From Microbacterium sp. M28 (GTDB lineage: Bacteria; Actinomycetota; Actinomycetes; Actinomycetales; Microbacteriaceae): DNA of 64,000 nucleotides. The notes under the pieces are model-generated. The model worked only from the letters and a program-made list of their open reading frames with translations, was not told where the DNA came from and did not search any database. Shown piece by piece: positions 25,597-33,774 of the stretch (its first letter is position 1; each line of letters opens with the position of its first letter). Location of the stretch: positions 186,001 through 250,000 of the forward strand of contig NZ_CP107546.1 of NCBI RefSeq assembly GCF_025836995.1, read 5' to 3'. Position numbers and translations under genes: made by a program.

Positions 25597-26385
25597 ATGA
25601 CCGGGACCACCACACCCGACAACCCCGTGCGCGTCGTCGTATGGGGCGAGAATCGCCACGAGCAGGTCGAGCAGAAAGTGCGCGACATCTACCCGAACGG
25701 CATGCACAGCACGATCAAGGAGGGCATCGAGGAGAACCTCGGCGATCGAGCGGTGGTCACCACCGTCACCCTCGACGACCCGGAGCACGGGCTCACCGAG
25801 GAGCTGCTGGCGAACACCGACGTGCTCGTCTGGTGGGGGCACGCCGCCCACGGCGACGTCGCGGACGAGATCGTCGACCGGGTGCACAAGCACGTGCTGG
25901 CCGGCATGGGCCTGCTGGTGCTGCACTCCGGCCACTGGTCGAAGATCTTCGGCAAGCTGATGGGCACCAGCTGCACGCTGCGCTGGCGCTCCAAGGACGA
26001 CCGCGAGATCGTCTGGACCGTGGACCCGACGCACCCGATCGCCCAGGGCATCCCGCATCCGTTCATCATCCCGGCGCAGGAGATGTACGGAGAGTTCTTC
26101 GACGTGCCGGCCCCCGACGAGCTGGTGTTCCTCTCGACGTTCTCGGGCGGCGAGGTGTTCCGCAGCGGCATGACCTATCGCCGCGGCTTCGGCAGGATCT
26201 TCTTCTTCAGCCCGGGCGACCAGGACTACCCGGTCTACCACCAGGCGGAGGTGCGCAAGGTCATCTCGAACGGCGTCGAATGGGCGCGGACGCTTCGCCC
26301 CGAGCGCACCAGCCCCGTGCTGCTGCGCTACGAGCGCGAGGACTTCTACAACGGACAGGGCTACCAGGGGGCGATGGAGCGATGA
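25597..26385 (+). CDS. ThuA-like domain protein (trehalose utilisation family)
   Basis: A 262-residue ThuA-family protein. VVVWGENRHEQ begins the fold. VLVWWGHAAHGDV (about 75-87), LVLHSGHWSKIF and GRIFFFSPGDQDYPVYHQ are the family's conserved stretches. It is fourth in the ABC operon and overlaps the next dehydrogenase gene (ATGA). In related loci ThuA and Gfo/Idh proteins convert imported disaccharides through keto-sugar intermediates; whether that applies here is inference. Confidence 0.92.
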   Translation: MTGTTTPDNPVRVVVWGENRHEQVEQKVRDIYPNGMHSTIKEGIEENLGDRAVVTTVTLDDPEHGLTEELLANTDVLVWWGHAAHGDVADEIVDRVHKHVLAGMGLLVLHSGHWSKIFGKLMGTSCTLRWRSKDDREIVWTVDPTHPIAQGIPHPFIIPAQEMYGEFFDVPAPDELVFLSTFSGGEVFRSGMTYRRGFGRIFFFSPGDQDYPVYHQAEVRKVISNGVEWARTLRPERTSPVLLRYEREDFYNGQGYQGAMER

Positions 26386-27464
26386 CGACCTTCCGTACGG
26401 TCGCGGCGGATCGACCGCTGCGGCTCGTGCAGGTCGGCGCCGGCGGGATGGGGCGCGCGTGGCTGCGCACGATCACGGCGAACCCGGACGTCGAGCTGGT
26501 CGGCCTGGTCGACCTCGACCTCGACACCGCACGCGCCGCGCTGGCGGATGCCGGACTCGACGGCGTCGAGATCGGACGCAGCGCGGCCGAGGTCGCTCGG
26601 GCGACGGCCGCGGATGCCGTCGTCAACGTCACGGTCCCGGAGGCGCACCTCGTCGTGAACCGCGAAGCGCTGGAGGCCGGGCTGCCCGTCCTGTGCGAGA
26701 AGCCGGCGGCGCCCACCGTGGCTGCGGCGACGGTGCAGGCGGCGATCGCGGAGTCCGCGGGTGAGCTGCTGATGATCAGCCAGTCGCGGCGCTTCTTCCC
26801 CGCGCTGCGGGCGCTGCGGCGGGAGGTCGCGGCGCTCGGGACGATCGGCACCGTGCGCACCGACTTCTTCAAGGCCCCGCACTTCGGCGGGTTCCGCGAG
26901 GAGATGCCGCACGTCCTGCTCGTGGACATGGCGATCCACGCGTTCGACGCGGCGCGATACGTCATGGATGCCGAGCCCGTGTCGGTGTACTGCGAGGAGT
27001 ACAACCCGGAGTGGAGCTGGTACGACGGCGCGGCCAACGCCGTGGCGGTGTTCGAGTTCGACGGCGGTGCCCGCTACGTGTACGACGGCAGCTGGTGCGC
27101 CCCGGGCCTGGAGACCTCCTGGAACGGTTCGTGGCGCGTGAGCGCCGCCGACGGTTCGGCCGAGTGGGACGGCGACGGGGCACCCCGCGTTCACCGGCCG
27201 GATGCCGGAGGCCCGGTGGTCGCGGAGATCGACGGCTCTCCGCAGGAGCTCGCCGGATCCCTCGCCGCCTTCGTGACGGCGCTGCGCACCGGTACGGCGC
27301 AGGAGAACGCAGCACGTGACAATCTGCGCAGCCTCGCGATGGTCGAGGCGGCCGTGCGGTCTGCCGAGACCGGCGTGCGGGTGCGGATCGAGGACGTCCT
27401 CGCGCAGGCGCGTCAGGATGCGCTCGCGGTCACCGAGCGTGAAGACGTGCGGGCGCTCCTTTAG
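26382..27464 (+). CDS. Gfo/Idh/MocA family oxidoreductase
   Basis: A 360-residue dehydrogenase, the last gene of the sugar operon. The Rossmann motif is VQVGAGGMGRAWLRT. The usual EKP triad appears as CEKPAAPT (about 103-110). LVDMAIHAFDAARYVMD contains the conserved D-x-x-x-H of the active site. It is translationally coupled to the ThuA gene. It is the third dehydrogenase of this family in 9 kb and is clearly divergent from the other two. Confidence 0.92.
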   Translation: MTTFRTVAADRPLRLVQVGAGGMGRAWLRTITANPDVELVGLVDLDLDTARAALADAGLDGVEIGRSAAEVARATAADAVVNVTVPEAHLVVNREALEAGLPVLCEKPAAPTVAAATVQAAIAESAGELLMISQSRRFFPALRALRREVAALGTIGTVRTDFFKAPHFGGFREEMPHVLLVDMAIHAFDAARYVMDAEPVSVYCEEYNPEWSWYDGAANAVAVFEFDGGARYVYDGSWCAPGLETSWNGSWRVSAADGSAEWDGDGAPRVHRPDAGGPVVAEIDGSPQELAGSLAAFVTALRTGTAQENAARDNLRSLAMVEAAVRSAETGVRVRIEDVLAQARQDALAVTEREDVRALL

Positions 27465-27496
27465 GCGACCGGGAGGACCAGCCCGTCCCGCGAACG

Positions 27497-27563
27497 GGGG
27501 CCGACACGCCACCCGTCGGACGTTTCGGCCGATTCGGTCCGACATCTGGCGTGTCGGCCCCCC
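27497..27563. repeat. 67-bp intergenic hairpin repeat, copy B
   Basis: GGGGGCCGACACGCCA (27497-27512) pairs perfectly with TGGCGTGTCGGCCCCC (27548-27563). An inner TCGGAC/GTCCGA stem gives a cruciform-like structure. It is the same length and orientation as copy A (18151-18217). It lies directly after the last gene of the sugar operon and can terminate it. Each end of the sugar locus therefore carries one copy. Confidence 0.82.
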
Positions 27564-27618
27564 GGATGCGCGAGCGCGCTGCGGTCCGCATTCGGCAGGC
27601 GTCCTGACAAATCCGTCG

Positions 27619-27624
27619 TAGGCT
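27619..27624 (+). promoter_or_regulatory. -10 box (TAGGCT) of anmK
   Basis: TAGGCT lies 26 bp before the anmK ATG. Here there is a leader with GGAAGGA before the ATG, so this message is not leaderless. Confidence 0.5.
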
Positions 27625-27650
27625 CGGAGAACACGACGGAAGGACATCGG

Positions 27651-28808
27651 ATGCGCGTTCTCGGCCTGCTCTCGGGCACCTCGCACGACGGAATCGACGT
27701 CGCCGTCGTCGATTTCACCGAGTCGGACGGCCGGCTGCACGGCCGCGTGCTCCACGAGGACAGCGTGCCGTACTCGGCCGAACTACGCGCTCGTCTGGTC
27801 GCCGCGCTTCCGCCGGCGCCGACGACGCTGGCGGAGGTCTGCGAGCTCGACACTCTGATCGGGCAGGCGTTCGCCGACGTCGCAGCGCATGCCGCGGCAT
27901 CCGTCGGGGGAGTCGACGCGGTCTGCAGCCACGGTCAGACGGTCTTCCACTGGGTCGAGGGCGATCACGCCCGCGGGACGTTGCAGATCGGTCAGCCCGC
28001 CTGGATCGCCGAGCGGCTCGGGGTGCCGGTGATCTCCGACGTCCGCATCCGCGACATCACCGCGGGTGGGCACGGCGCGCCGCTCGTGTCGTTCCTCGAC
28101 GAGTTGCTCCTGCGCGGCCGATCCGGGGTGTCCGGCGCGCTGAACCTCGGGGGCATCGCGAACATCACCGTCGTGGGCGACGGCACGGTCTCGGCGTACG
28201 ACATCGGTCCGGCGAACGCCCTGGTCGACGCGGTCGTCACCGCCGAGCGCCTCAACGACCTCGGGTACGACGAGGATGCCGCGATCGCCCGGTCGGGCCG
28301 GGTGGACGAACGCCTGCTCGGCGCGCTGCTGGCCGATGGCTACTACGCGCTCGAGGCGCCCAAGAGCACGGGCAAGGAGCATTTCCACCTCGACTACGTC
28401 CGGGCCGCCGTCGCCGACCAGGGTCGAGACATCCCGGTCGCCGATCTCGTGCGCACGCTCACCGAGCTCACGGTGCGGACGGTCGCCGCCGACGTCCGCC
28501 GTGCCGGCATCGGCTTCCTCGCCGTGTCAGGAGGCGGGTGCCGCAACCCGCTGATCCTTCAGGGGCTGCGCGATGCGCTTCCCGACGTGGAGGTCGTGCT
28601 GGCGGACGAGCTGGGCGCCTCGGCAGATGCCAAGGAGGCGATCCTGTTCGCCCTGATCGGGTGGTGCACGATGCACGGCGTCCCCGCCGTCGTCCCCGGC
28701 GGCACCGGCGCGCGTGACCCGCGGATCCTCGGGACGATCACCCCGGGCGCAGGGCCGCTGCGGATGCCGGAGCCCGTCGATGCCCTCCGCAGCCTGACGC
28801 TGGCCTGA
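27651..28808 (+). CDS. anmK: Anhydro-N-acetylmuramic acid kinase
   Basis: A 385-residue kinase that opens and phosphorylates 1,6-anhydro-MurNAc released in peptidoglycan turnover, giving MurNAc-6-phosphate. [18 protein letters not shown] at the N-terminus is the family phosphate loop. [19 protein letters not shown] and [12 protein letters not shown] are the other conserved blocks. It follows a clear ribosome-binding site. No murQ or nagZ is adjacent. Confidence 0.96.
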   Translation: MRVLGLLSGTSHDGIDVAVVDFTESDGRLHGRVLHEDSVPYSAELRARLVAALPPAPTTLAEVCELDTLIGQAFADVAAHAAASVGGVDAVCSHGQTVFHWVEGDHARGTLQIGQPAWIAERLGVPVISDVRIRDITAGGHGAPLVSFLDELLLRGRSGVSGALNLGGIANITVVGDGTVSAYDIGPANALVDAVVTAERLNDLGYDEDAAIARSGRVDERLLGALLADGYYALEAPKSTGKEHFHLDYVRAAVADQGRDIPVADLVRTLTELTVRTVAADVRRAGIGFLAVSGGGCRNPLILQGLRDALPDVEVVLADELGASADAKEAILFALIGWCTMHGVPAVVPGGTGARDPRILGTITPGAGPLRMPEPVDALRSLTLA

Positions 28809-28855
28809 GCCGCCAGGGCATCCGCTCCTGCGACCTCCGTCGGACCGCGCCGCGC

Positions 28856-29014
28856 TCAGCGCCGGCGTGGACGGTCGTCGTCGTCCCAGGGTCCCTCGTA
28901 CCATTCGCCGCGGTCGTCGCGCTTGGGACGCTTGAGGAGCTGGATCGTGACGAGGGTCAGCGCGGAGATCCCGATGATGATCATCACGAGGAACAGCATG
29001 TCGCTCTGGTTCAT
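28856..29014 (-). CDS. Small membrane protein (52 residues), hypothetical
   Basis: A 52-residue reading frame that starts with ATG at 29014 and overlaps the stop of the upstream gene by ATGA. Residues 5-26 form one hydrophobic segment (MLFLVMIIIGISALTLVTIQLL). A positively charged region (KRPKRDDR) and an acidic-basic tail (DDDDRPRRR) follow. The coupling and the clean membrane-anchor layout argue that it is real. The function is unknown. It lies between anmK (convergent) and the YdeI-like gene. Confidence 0.65.
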   Translation of the reverse strand: MNQSDMLFLVMIIIGISALTLVTIQLLKRPKRDDRGEWYEGPWDDDDRPRRR

Positions 29015-29580
29015 GGTCTCCGACCCTCCGCGGCGTCCGCCACGATCTTGGCGATGCGAGTGGCCCTGGTCTCGGGGCGCTTGGCCATCGCGATGTGCGT
29101 GAGGCCGAACTTCTTCACCGATTTCGGGAACGCGTCCCAGTTCGCGCGGGCGGTCGGCACGGCATCCAGCGCGGCGGCGAGCTCGTCCGGCTCGATGCCG
29201 GCTTCGGGGCTATCGAGCATCGTCCACGAACCGTTCGCCTTCGCCAGCTCCACGGCACGGATGCCGGCCGGGGCGAGCAGGCCGGCCGCCTCGAGCTCGG
29301 TCAGTCGCGCCTTGTTGGTCGCCGCCCAGCCGCTGGACGGCCGACGAGGCGAGAACCACTGCCCGACCGTCGCGTCGTCGAAGGTGCGCACCGGCCCGTC
29401 GATCCATCCGAAGCACAGCGCCTGCCGGACGGCATCCTCGTACCCGACGCCATCCGTGCGGTTTCCGCGGACGCTGAGCAGCCAGACGCCGGCCGCACGG
29501 GTGTGGTTGTCCTCGAGCCAGGAGCGCCAGGCGTCGGCATCCGCCGCGCGCAGCTGCTCGCCGTCGTCGAGGGCGCCCAT
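29011..29580 (-). CDS. YdeI/OmpD-associated family protein
   Basis: A 189-residue protein with the family pattern SWLEDNHTRAAGVWLLSVRGN, YEDAVRQALCFGWIDGPVRTFDD and FSPRRPSSGWAATNKARL. A C-terminal domain (WDAFPKSVKKFGLTHIAMAKRPETRATRI) follows. Proteins of this family are described as bacteriocin-protection or stress proteins; the biochemical role is unknown. It lies one base from the end of the upstream HAD gene and is coupled to a small membrane-protein gene downstream. Confidence 0.9.
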   Translation of the reverse strand: MGALDDGEQLRAADADAWRSWLEDNHTRAAGVWLLSVRGNRTDGVGYEDAVRQALCFGWIDGPVRTFDDATVGQWFSPRRPSSGWAATNKARLTELEAAGLLAPAGIRAVELAKANGSWTMLDSPEAGIEPDELAAALDAVPTARANWDAFPKSVKKFGLTHIAMAKRPETRATRIAKIVADAAEGRRP

Positions 29581-29581
29581 G

Positions 29582-30361
29582 TCAGGCGTCCGGAAGCAGA
29601 TCGGCGACCGAGTTCACGACCTCGTCAGGCCGGAACGGGTACTTCTCGATCTCGGCCTGGTCGCTGATGCCGGTGAGCACCAGCACCGTGTGCAGGCCGG
29701 CCTCGATGCCGGCGACGACATCGGTGTCCATGCGGTCACCGATCATGCCGGTGCGCTTGGAGTGCGCGCCGATCTTGTTCAGCGCGGAGCGGAACATCAT
29801 CGGGTTCGGTTTGCCGACGACGTACGGCTCCTTGCCCGTCGCCTTCGTGATGAGCGCGGCGATCGCACCCGTCGCGGGGAGCGGGCCGTCGGCGCTCGGG
29901 CCGGTCGCGTCGGGGTTCGTGACGATGAAGCGCGCGCCCTTGTTGATGAGGCGGATCGCCTTCGTGATGGCCTCGAACGAGTAGTTGCGCGTCTCCCCGA
30001 CCACGACGAAGTCGGGGGAGGTCTCGGTCATGACGAAGCCCGCGTCGTGCAGAGCCGTGAGGATGCCCGCCTCGCCGATGACGAAGGCCGAGCCGCCAGG
30101 GACCTGCTGCTGCAGGAAGGCCGCCGTGGCCAGTGCCGAGGTCCAGATCCGGTCCTCCGGCACGCTCAGCCCGCTCGCACGCAGTCGCGCGGAGAGATCG
30201 CGGGCCGTGAAGATCGAGTTGTTCGTCAGCACGAGGTAGGGCGTGCCGGACGCCTCCCAGCCGGCGAGGAGTTCGGATGCTCCGGGGATGGCGTCGTTCT
30301 CGTGGACGAGCACACCATCCATGTCGGTGAGCCAGCATTCGATCTCGGTGCGTTCTGCCAT
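29582..30361 (-). CDS. HAD-IIA family hydrolase (NagD-like)
   Basis: A 259-residue phosphatase. Motif I is LTDMDGVLVHEN (about 11-22), motif II is VLTNNS, the lysine is in VVGKPNPMMF and the acidic motif is MIGDRMDTDV. The cap between motifs II and III is that of class IIA. Relatives dephosphorylate nucleotides or sugar phosphates. The ATG at 30361 lies six bases after TAGGCT. It heads a probable three-gene operon with the YdeI-like and small membrane proteins. Confidence 0.92.
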   Translation of the reverse strand: MAERTEIECWLTDMDGVLVHENDAIPGASELLAGWEASGTPYLVLTNNSIFTARDLSARLRASGLSVPEDRIWTSALATAAFLQQQVPGGSAFVIGEAGILTALHDAGFVMTETSPDFVVVGETRNYSFEAITKAIRLINKGARFIVTNPDATGPSADGPLPATGAIAALITKATGKEPYVVGKPNPMMFRSALNKIGAHSKRTGMIGDRMDTDVVAGIEAGLHTVLVLTGISDQAEIEKYPFRPDEVVNSVADLLPDA

Positions 30362-30367
30362 GTGCTC

Positions 30368-30373
30368 AGCCTA
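30368..30373 (-). promoter_or_regulatory. -10 box (TAGGCT) of a leaderless NagD-like gene
   Basis: TAGGCT on the minus strand ends exactly six bases before the ATG at 30361. Confidence 0.65.
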
Positions 30374-30408
30374 GACGTGCGGACCGACGGCCACACGTGC
30401 CGACGACG

Positions 30409-30439
30409 ACCGCCCGCCCCCGGATCGGGGACGGGCGGT
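30409..30439 (-). terminator. Hairpin terminator after the glycoside hydrolase gene
   Basis: ACCGCCCG (30409-30416) pairs with CGGGCGGT (30432-30439). An inner CCCC/GGGG stem continues around GGATC. It lies 18 bp beyond the stop of the secreted hydrolase gene. Confidence 0.75.
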
Positions 30440-30456
30440 GCGCGGTGAACGCGGCG

Positions 30457-32385
30457 TCAGCCGCGCGGTGCCTTGCAGACGTTGCCGTTGCCGTGTCCCT
30501 GGCCTGCGCCTTCGCCCTTGTCGTGCCCGTTGGCGTTGCCCTTGCCCTTGCCGGGGTGGGTCGACGGCCCTGCCGCCTCGACGGCGTCGCTCTGCACGGA
30601 TGCCGCGTCAAGAGCGGTCACGACCCAGGTGGAAGCCGGGTCGGCGTCCGCGGGGATCTCGTACTCGAACGCGGTCGCGTCGCCTGCCCAGACCCGGTCG
30701 ACCAGGGCGCCGGGAGTCTGCACGACCTCATCGGCCGAGCCGGTTCCCGCGTACACGGCGAAGAACCGCGCGTCGCCGCACTGCGCCCACGACAGCGTGG
30801 AGCCGTCCTGCGTGACGCTCCCAGGTGCCGCGACGTCGCCGTCCGAGAGCCACGGCTTGGCCGGCACGAGTGTCGGGTAGGAGAACGCCTCGGCCTTCAA
30901 CAGCTCGATCGCCTCGTTCTTCGCCTGGTGGCGCGGCTGCAGCGCGGGGGCGACCGTCGACAGATCCGTCGGGCGCATGTCGTTGTAGCTGAACAGGACG
31001 CTGCCGTCGATGCCGTCGAGCTTCTGGTTGAAGCGGATCTGGTTCGGCACCTCTTCCGGGTTCATCCATGCCGCCTCGAACCCGCCGTTGTTCACGTGCT
31101 TGTAGAGCGCGTGGCCGGTGTAGATCTGGGTGCGGCTGTCCGCGGTCGTGCCGCTCCACCACTCGGCCAGCTCGCCGTACGGGGCAGCGCCCTGGTCGAA
31201 GCTCCAGTAGATCTGCGGGGTGAGGTAGTCGATCAGCTCGTCCTGCACCCACCCGCGGGTGTCGGCGAAGATCGACGAGCTGTAGCTCTGCGACGACGTG
31301 ATCGGGGTGTGCGATCCGGCCGGGTCCAGAGCGTTGTGCTCCCAGATCCCGAACGGGCTGACCCCGAACTGGACGGCGGTGCCGGCCGCGCTGTTGTGCG
31401 TGGTGATCGCGTCGCGGACGTCGGTGATCAGCCCGGTGACGTTGTCGCGCCGCCACTGCTCGATGCCTGCCTTCGTGTCGGCGTATCCCGCGGTCAGCCC
31501 GTGCTGCTCGAACGTCGCGCGGTCCTCTCCGGCCTCGCCGAAGAAGACGTTCACGCCGTTGACGGTGATCCGGTACGGGTAGAAGTAGTCGTCGAAGTGG
31601 ATCGCGTCGACGTCGTAGTTCTCGACGATCTCGGCGACGGATGCCGCGACGTAGTCGCGCACTTCCGGGCGGCCGGGGTCGAGGAACAGCTTCTCCTCGA
31701 AGGACAGCACGAGCTCCGGATACCGGACCGCGAAGTTCTCGTCGGCGAGGATGCCGGCGGCGTTGAGCGCGGCGATGTACTCGGGCGTGCTCAGCGCCTT
31801 GACCTGATCCGCCGTCATCCCCAGTGCGGAGAGGATCGATGATGCCGTCATCTTCGTGTTGGTCACGCGGTAGGGGTTGAGCCACGCGTGGTACTCCATG
31901 CCGCGCTCGTGCGTCGCCTCGATCATGTGCGCCAGCGGGTCGTATCCGGGGTCGGTGCCCTGCGGGCCGCCGAGGAACTCGGACCAGGGGTTGATCTCGG
32001 ACGGGTAGTACGCGTCGAGCAGGGGGCGCACCTGGAAGATGACGGAGTTCATGTTCCACGCCTCGAAGTCATCGAGCACGGCGTCGTACTTCGCGGCGAA
32101 GTCCGCCTCGCCGGCAGGCTTTCCGAAGTTGAGGTTTCCGATCGTGGCGACCCACGCACTGGAGAAGCGACGGGGCTCTTCGACGAGTTCGGTCGGGATG
32201 GAGACCTGCGTCCCCGACCCGGGGTAGGTCTCCACGGGCGTGGTGCTGTAGCCGTAGGTGCCATCGGCGTTCTTGACGTACTTGTAGAGCACGTCTTCGT
32301 CAGCGCCGGTCGCCGCCGCGGCAGCCGTGGGGGCGGCGATCAGCAGCAGGGCGGCTGCGGTCGCAGCCAGGGGGCGTCTCTTCAT
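30457..32385 (-). CDS. Secreted family 10-like glycoside hydrolase (DUF187/GHL10)
   Basis: A 642-residue exported protein. A signal peptide (MKRRPLAATAAALLLIAAP, cleavage after the Ala run near residue 28) precedes a TIM-barrel domain of the GHL10 type (about 60-510): NSVIFQVRPLLDAYYPS, HAWLNPYRV and DAIHFDDYFYPY. The Asp-Asp in the last motif suits a catalytic site. A beta-rich region and a Gly/Lys/Asn-rich tail (GKGKGNANGHDKGEG) end in a lone Cys. The start at 32385 is chosen for GAGGACT upstream and for the signal peptide. The substrate is probably a cell-wall or extracellular glycan, unproven. Confidence 0.88.
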   Translation of the reverse strand: MKRRPLAATAAALLLIAAPTAAAAATGADEDVLYKYVKNADGTYGYSTTPVETYPGSGTQVSIPTELVEEPRRFSSAWVATIGNLNFGKPAGEADFAAKYDAVLDDFEAWNMNSVIFQVRPLLDAYYPSEINPWSEFLGGPQGTDPGYDPLAHMIEATHERGMEYHAWLNPYRVTNTKMTASSILSALGMTADQVKALSTPEYIAALNAAGILADENFAVRYPELVLSFEEKLFLDPGRPEVRDYVAASVAEIVENYDVDAIHFDDYFYPYRITVNGVNVFFGEAGEDRATFEQHGLTAGYADTKAGIEQWRRDNVTGLITDVRDAITTHNSAAGTAVQFGVSPFGIWEHNALDPAGSHTPITSSQSYSSSIFADTRGWVQDELIDYLTPQIYWSFDQGAAPYGELAEWWSGTTADSRTQIYTGHALYKHVNNGGFEAAWMNPEEVPNQIRFNQKLDGIDGSVLFSYNDMRPTDLSTVAPALQPRHQAKNEAIELLKAEAFSYPTLVPAKPWLSDGDVAAPGSVTQDGSTLSWAQCGDARFFAVYAGTGSADEVVQTPGALVDRVWAGDATAFEYEIPADADPASTWVVTALDAASVQSDAVEAAGPSTHPGKGKGNANGHDKGEGAGQGHGNGNVCKAPRG

Positions 32386-32494
32386 CGAGTCCTCACTCCA
32401 TCGATTGTGACAAGGATTTTCATAGTCTTGCACAGCCGCGGAAAATATTGCCAGCCCCTCGACGCAGTCTCACCTGTCCACGTAGCGGGGACGG

Positions 32495-33124
32495 TCAGCG
32501 GCTCAGCCAGATGGCGTGCGCCGCTTCGTCGAGGTCGAGCTCGACGGCGCCCACGGCCACGCCGGACTCCCGGACGCGCACCTCGGCGCCGACGCCGAGA
32601 CCGGCGGTCTCCAGTGTCCGCAGAAGTTCGGGGTCGCGATCATCGACCCGCAGGACACGTCCGACATGGCCGGCCGGCGCATCAGCGAGCAGCACGAACG
32701 GCACACGGTCGACGGCGCCCGCGGCATCCGGGATCGCATCGCCGTGCGGGTCGAAGCGCGGCCGTCCGAGGCGCTCGTCGATGCCCTCGAGCAGGCGATC
32801 GCTGATGGTGTGCTCCAGCACCTCGGCCTCGTCGTGGACCTCATCCCAGGAGTAGCCGAACTCCTGCACGAGCCACGTCTCGATCAGTCGATGCCGGCGC
32901 ACCATCGCCAGTGCGCGGGCGAGTCCGGCATCCGTCAGCCGCACCGCGCCGTAGGGCACGTGCGAGACGAGGCCGGCGGCGGCGAGCTTCTTGACCATCT
33001 CGGTGACGCTGGACGGCGCGATCCCCAACTTCGCCGCAAGCTGCGACGGGGTGATCGGGGCGTCCTGCCACTCGGTGTGCGCGTACACCGTCTTCAGGTA
33101 GTCGTCTGCTGCGGGGGAAGCCAC
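32495..33124 (-). CDS. DtxR/MntR family metal-dependent regulator
   Basis: A 209-residue iron or manganese repressor. The winged helix is at residues 8-65 (DDYLKTVYAHTEW, TPSQLAAKLGIAPSSVTEMVKKL, VPYGAVRLT). The metal-binding dimerisation domain (RRHRLIETWLVQEFGYSWDEVHDEAEVLEH) supplies the His/Glu ligands, and an SH3-like FeoA domain ends the protein. The GTG lies six bases after TAGTCT. It diverges from a SPOUT methyltransferase. The ligand set VHDEAEVLEH is shared by the iron and manganese branches, so the metal is not decided. Confidence 0.93.
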   Translation of the reverse strand: MASPAADDYLKTVYAHTEWQDAPITPSQLAAKLGIAPSSVTEMVKKLAAAGLVSHVPYGAVRLTDAGLARALAMVRRHRLIETWLVQEFGYSWDEVHDEAEVLEHTISDRLLEGIDERLGRPRFDPHGDAIPDAAGAVDRVPFVLLADAPAGHVGRVLRVDDRDPELLRTLETAGLGVGAEVRVRESGVAVGAVELDLDEAAHAIWLSR

Positions 33125-33130
33125 CGGTCC

Positions 33131-33140
33131 AGACTACGCT
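33131..33140. promoter_or_regulatory. Face-to-face leaderless promoters with overlapping -10 boxes
   Basis: The minus-strand TAGTCT (33131-33136) serves dtxR, and the plus-strand TACGCT (33135-33140) serves the SPOUT methyltransferase gene. They share two bases. Each ends exactly six bases before its GTG (33124 and 33147). RNA polymerase cannot open both at once, so the two genes should exclude each other's initiation. Confidence 0.65.
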
Positions 33141-33146
33141 GGCGGG

Positions 33147-33767
33147 GTGAGCGAGACCCCCGAGCGCAGCACCCACGGCGTCGGCCCCTGGGAAGGGGAG
33201 TGGCCCCAGGGTGAGCAGTACGATCCGGAGCTGCTCGCGAACGGCGACACCCGCAATGTGATCGACCGGTACCGCTACTGGCGGATGGAAGCGATCGTCG
33301 CCGACCTCGACACGAAGCGGCATCCGTTCCACGTCGCGATCGAGAACTGGCAGCACGACATGAACATCGGCTCCATCGTGCGCAGCGCCAACGCGTTCCT
33401 CGCCGACACCGTGCACATCATCGGCCGCCGCCGGTGGAACAAGCGCGGCGCGATGGTCACCGATCGCTACCAGCACGTCGTGCACCACGAGGACGTCGCG
33501 ACCTTCGCCGCCTGGGCGCGGGATGCCGGGCTGCCGGTCATCGCGGTCGACAACGTCGGCGAGGCGGTTCCCGTCGACCGTGCCGACCTGCCGGAGCGAT
33601 GCGTGCTGCTGTTCGGTCAGGAGGGCCCTGGGCTGAGCGAGGAGGCGCTCGCCGCGGCATCCGGCCACATCGAGATCACCCAGTACGGCTCGACCCGATC
33701 GATCAACGCCTCGGCCGCAGGTGCCGTGGTCATGTACGAGTGGTGCCGGCGGTACGCCGGAGGATGA
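33147..33767 (+). CDS. TrmH/SpoU family RNA methyltransferase
   Basis: A 206-residue SPOUT-fold enzyme that 2'-O-methylates tRNA or rRNA with S-adenosylmethionine. The three family motifs are NIGSIVRSANAF (motif 1, about 73-84), LLFGQEGPGLSEEAL (motif 2) and YGSTRSINASAAGAVVMYEW (motif 3). Motif 3 has SINASAA in place of the commoner SLNVSVA. The GTG is six bases after TACGCT. The target nucleotide is unknown. A histidine kinase gene begins 7 bp after its stop. Confidence 0.92.
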   Translation: MSETPERSTHGVGPWEGEWPQGEQYDPELLANGDTRNVIDRYRYWRMEAIVADLDTKRHPFHVAIENWQHDMNIGSIVRSANAFLADTVHIIGRRRWNKRGAMVTDRYQHVVHHEDVATFAAWARDAGLPVIAVDNVGEAVPVDRADLPERCVLLFGQEGPGLSEEALAAASGHIEITQYGSTRSINASAAGAVVMYEWCRRYAGG

Positions 33768-33774
33768 GCCGGTG

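Noticed and set aside
30728..32059. Long alternate frames within the secreted hydrolase gene
   Set aside because: Arg-rich compositions with no motif; the signal peptide and barrel motifs are in the chosen frame.
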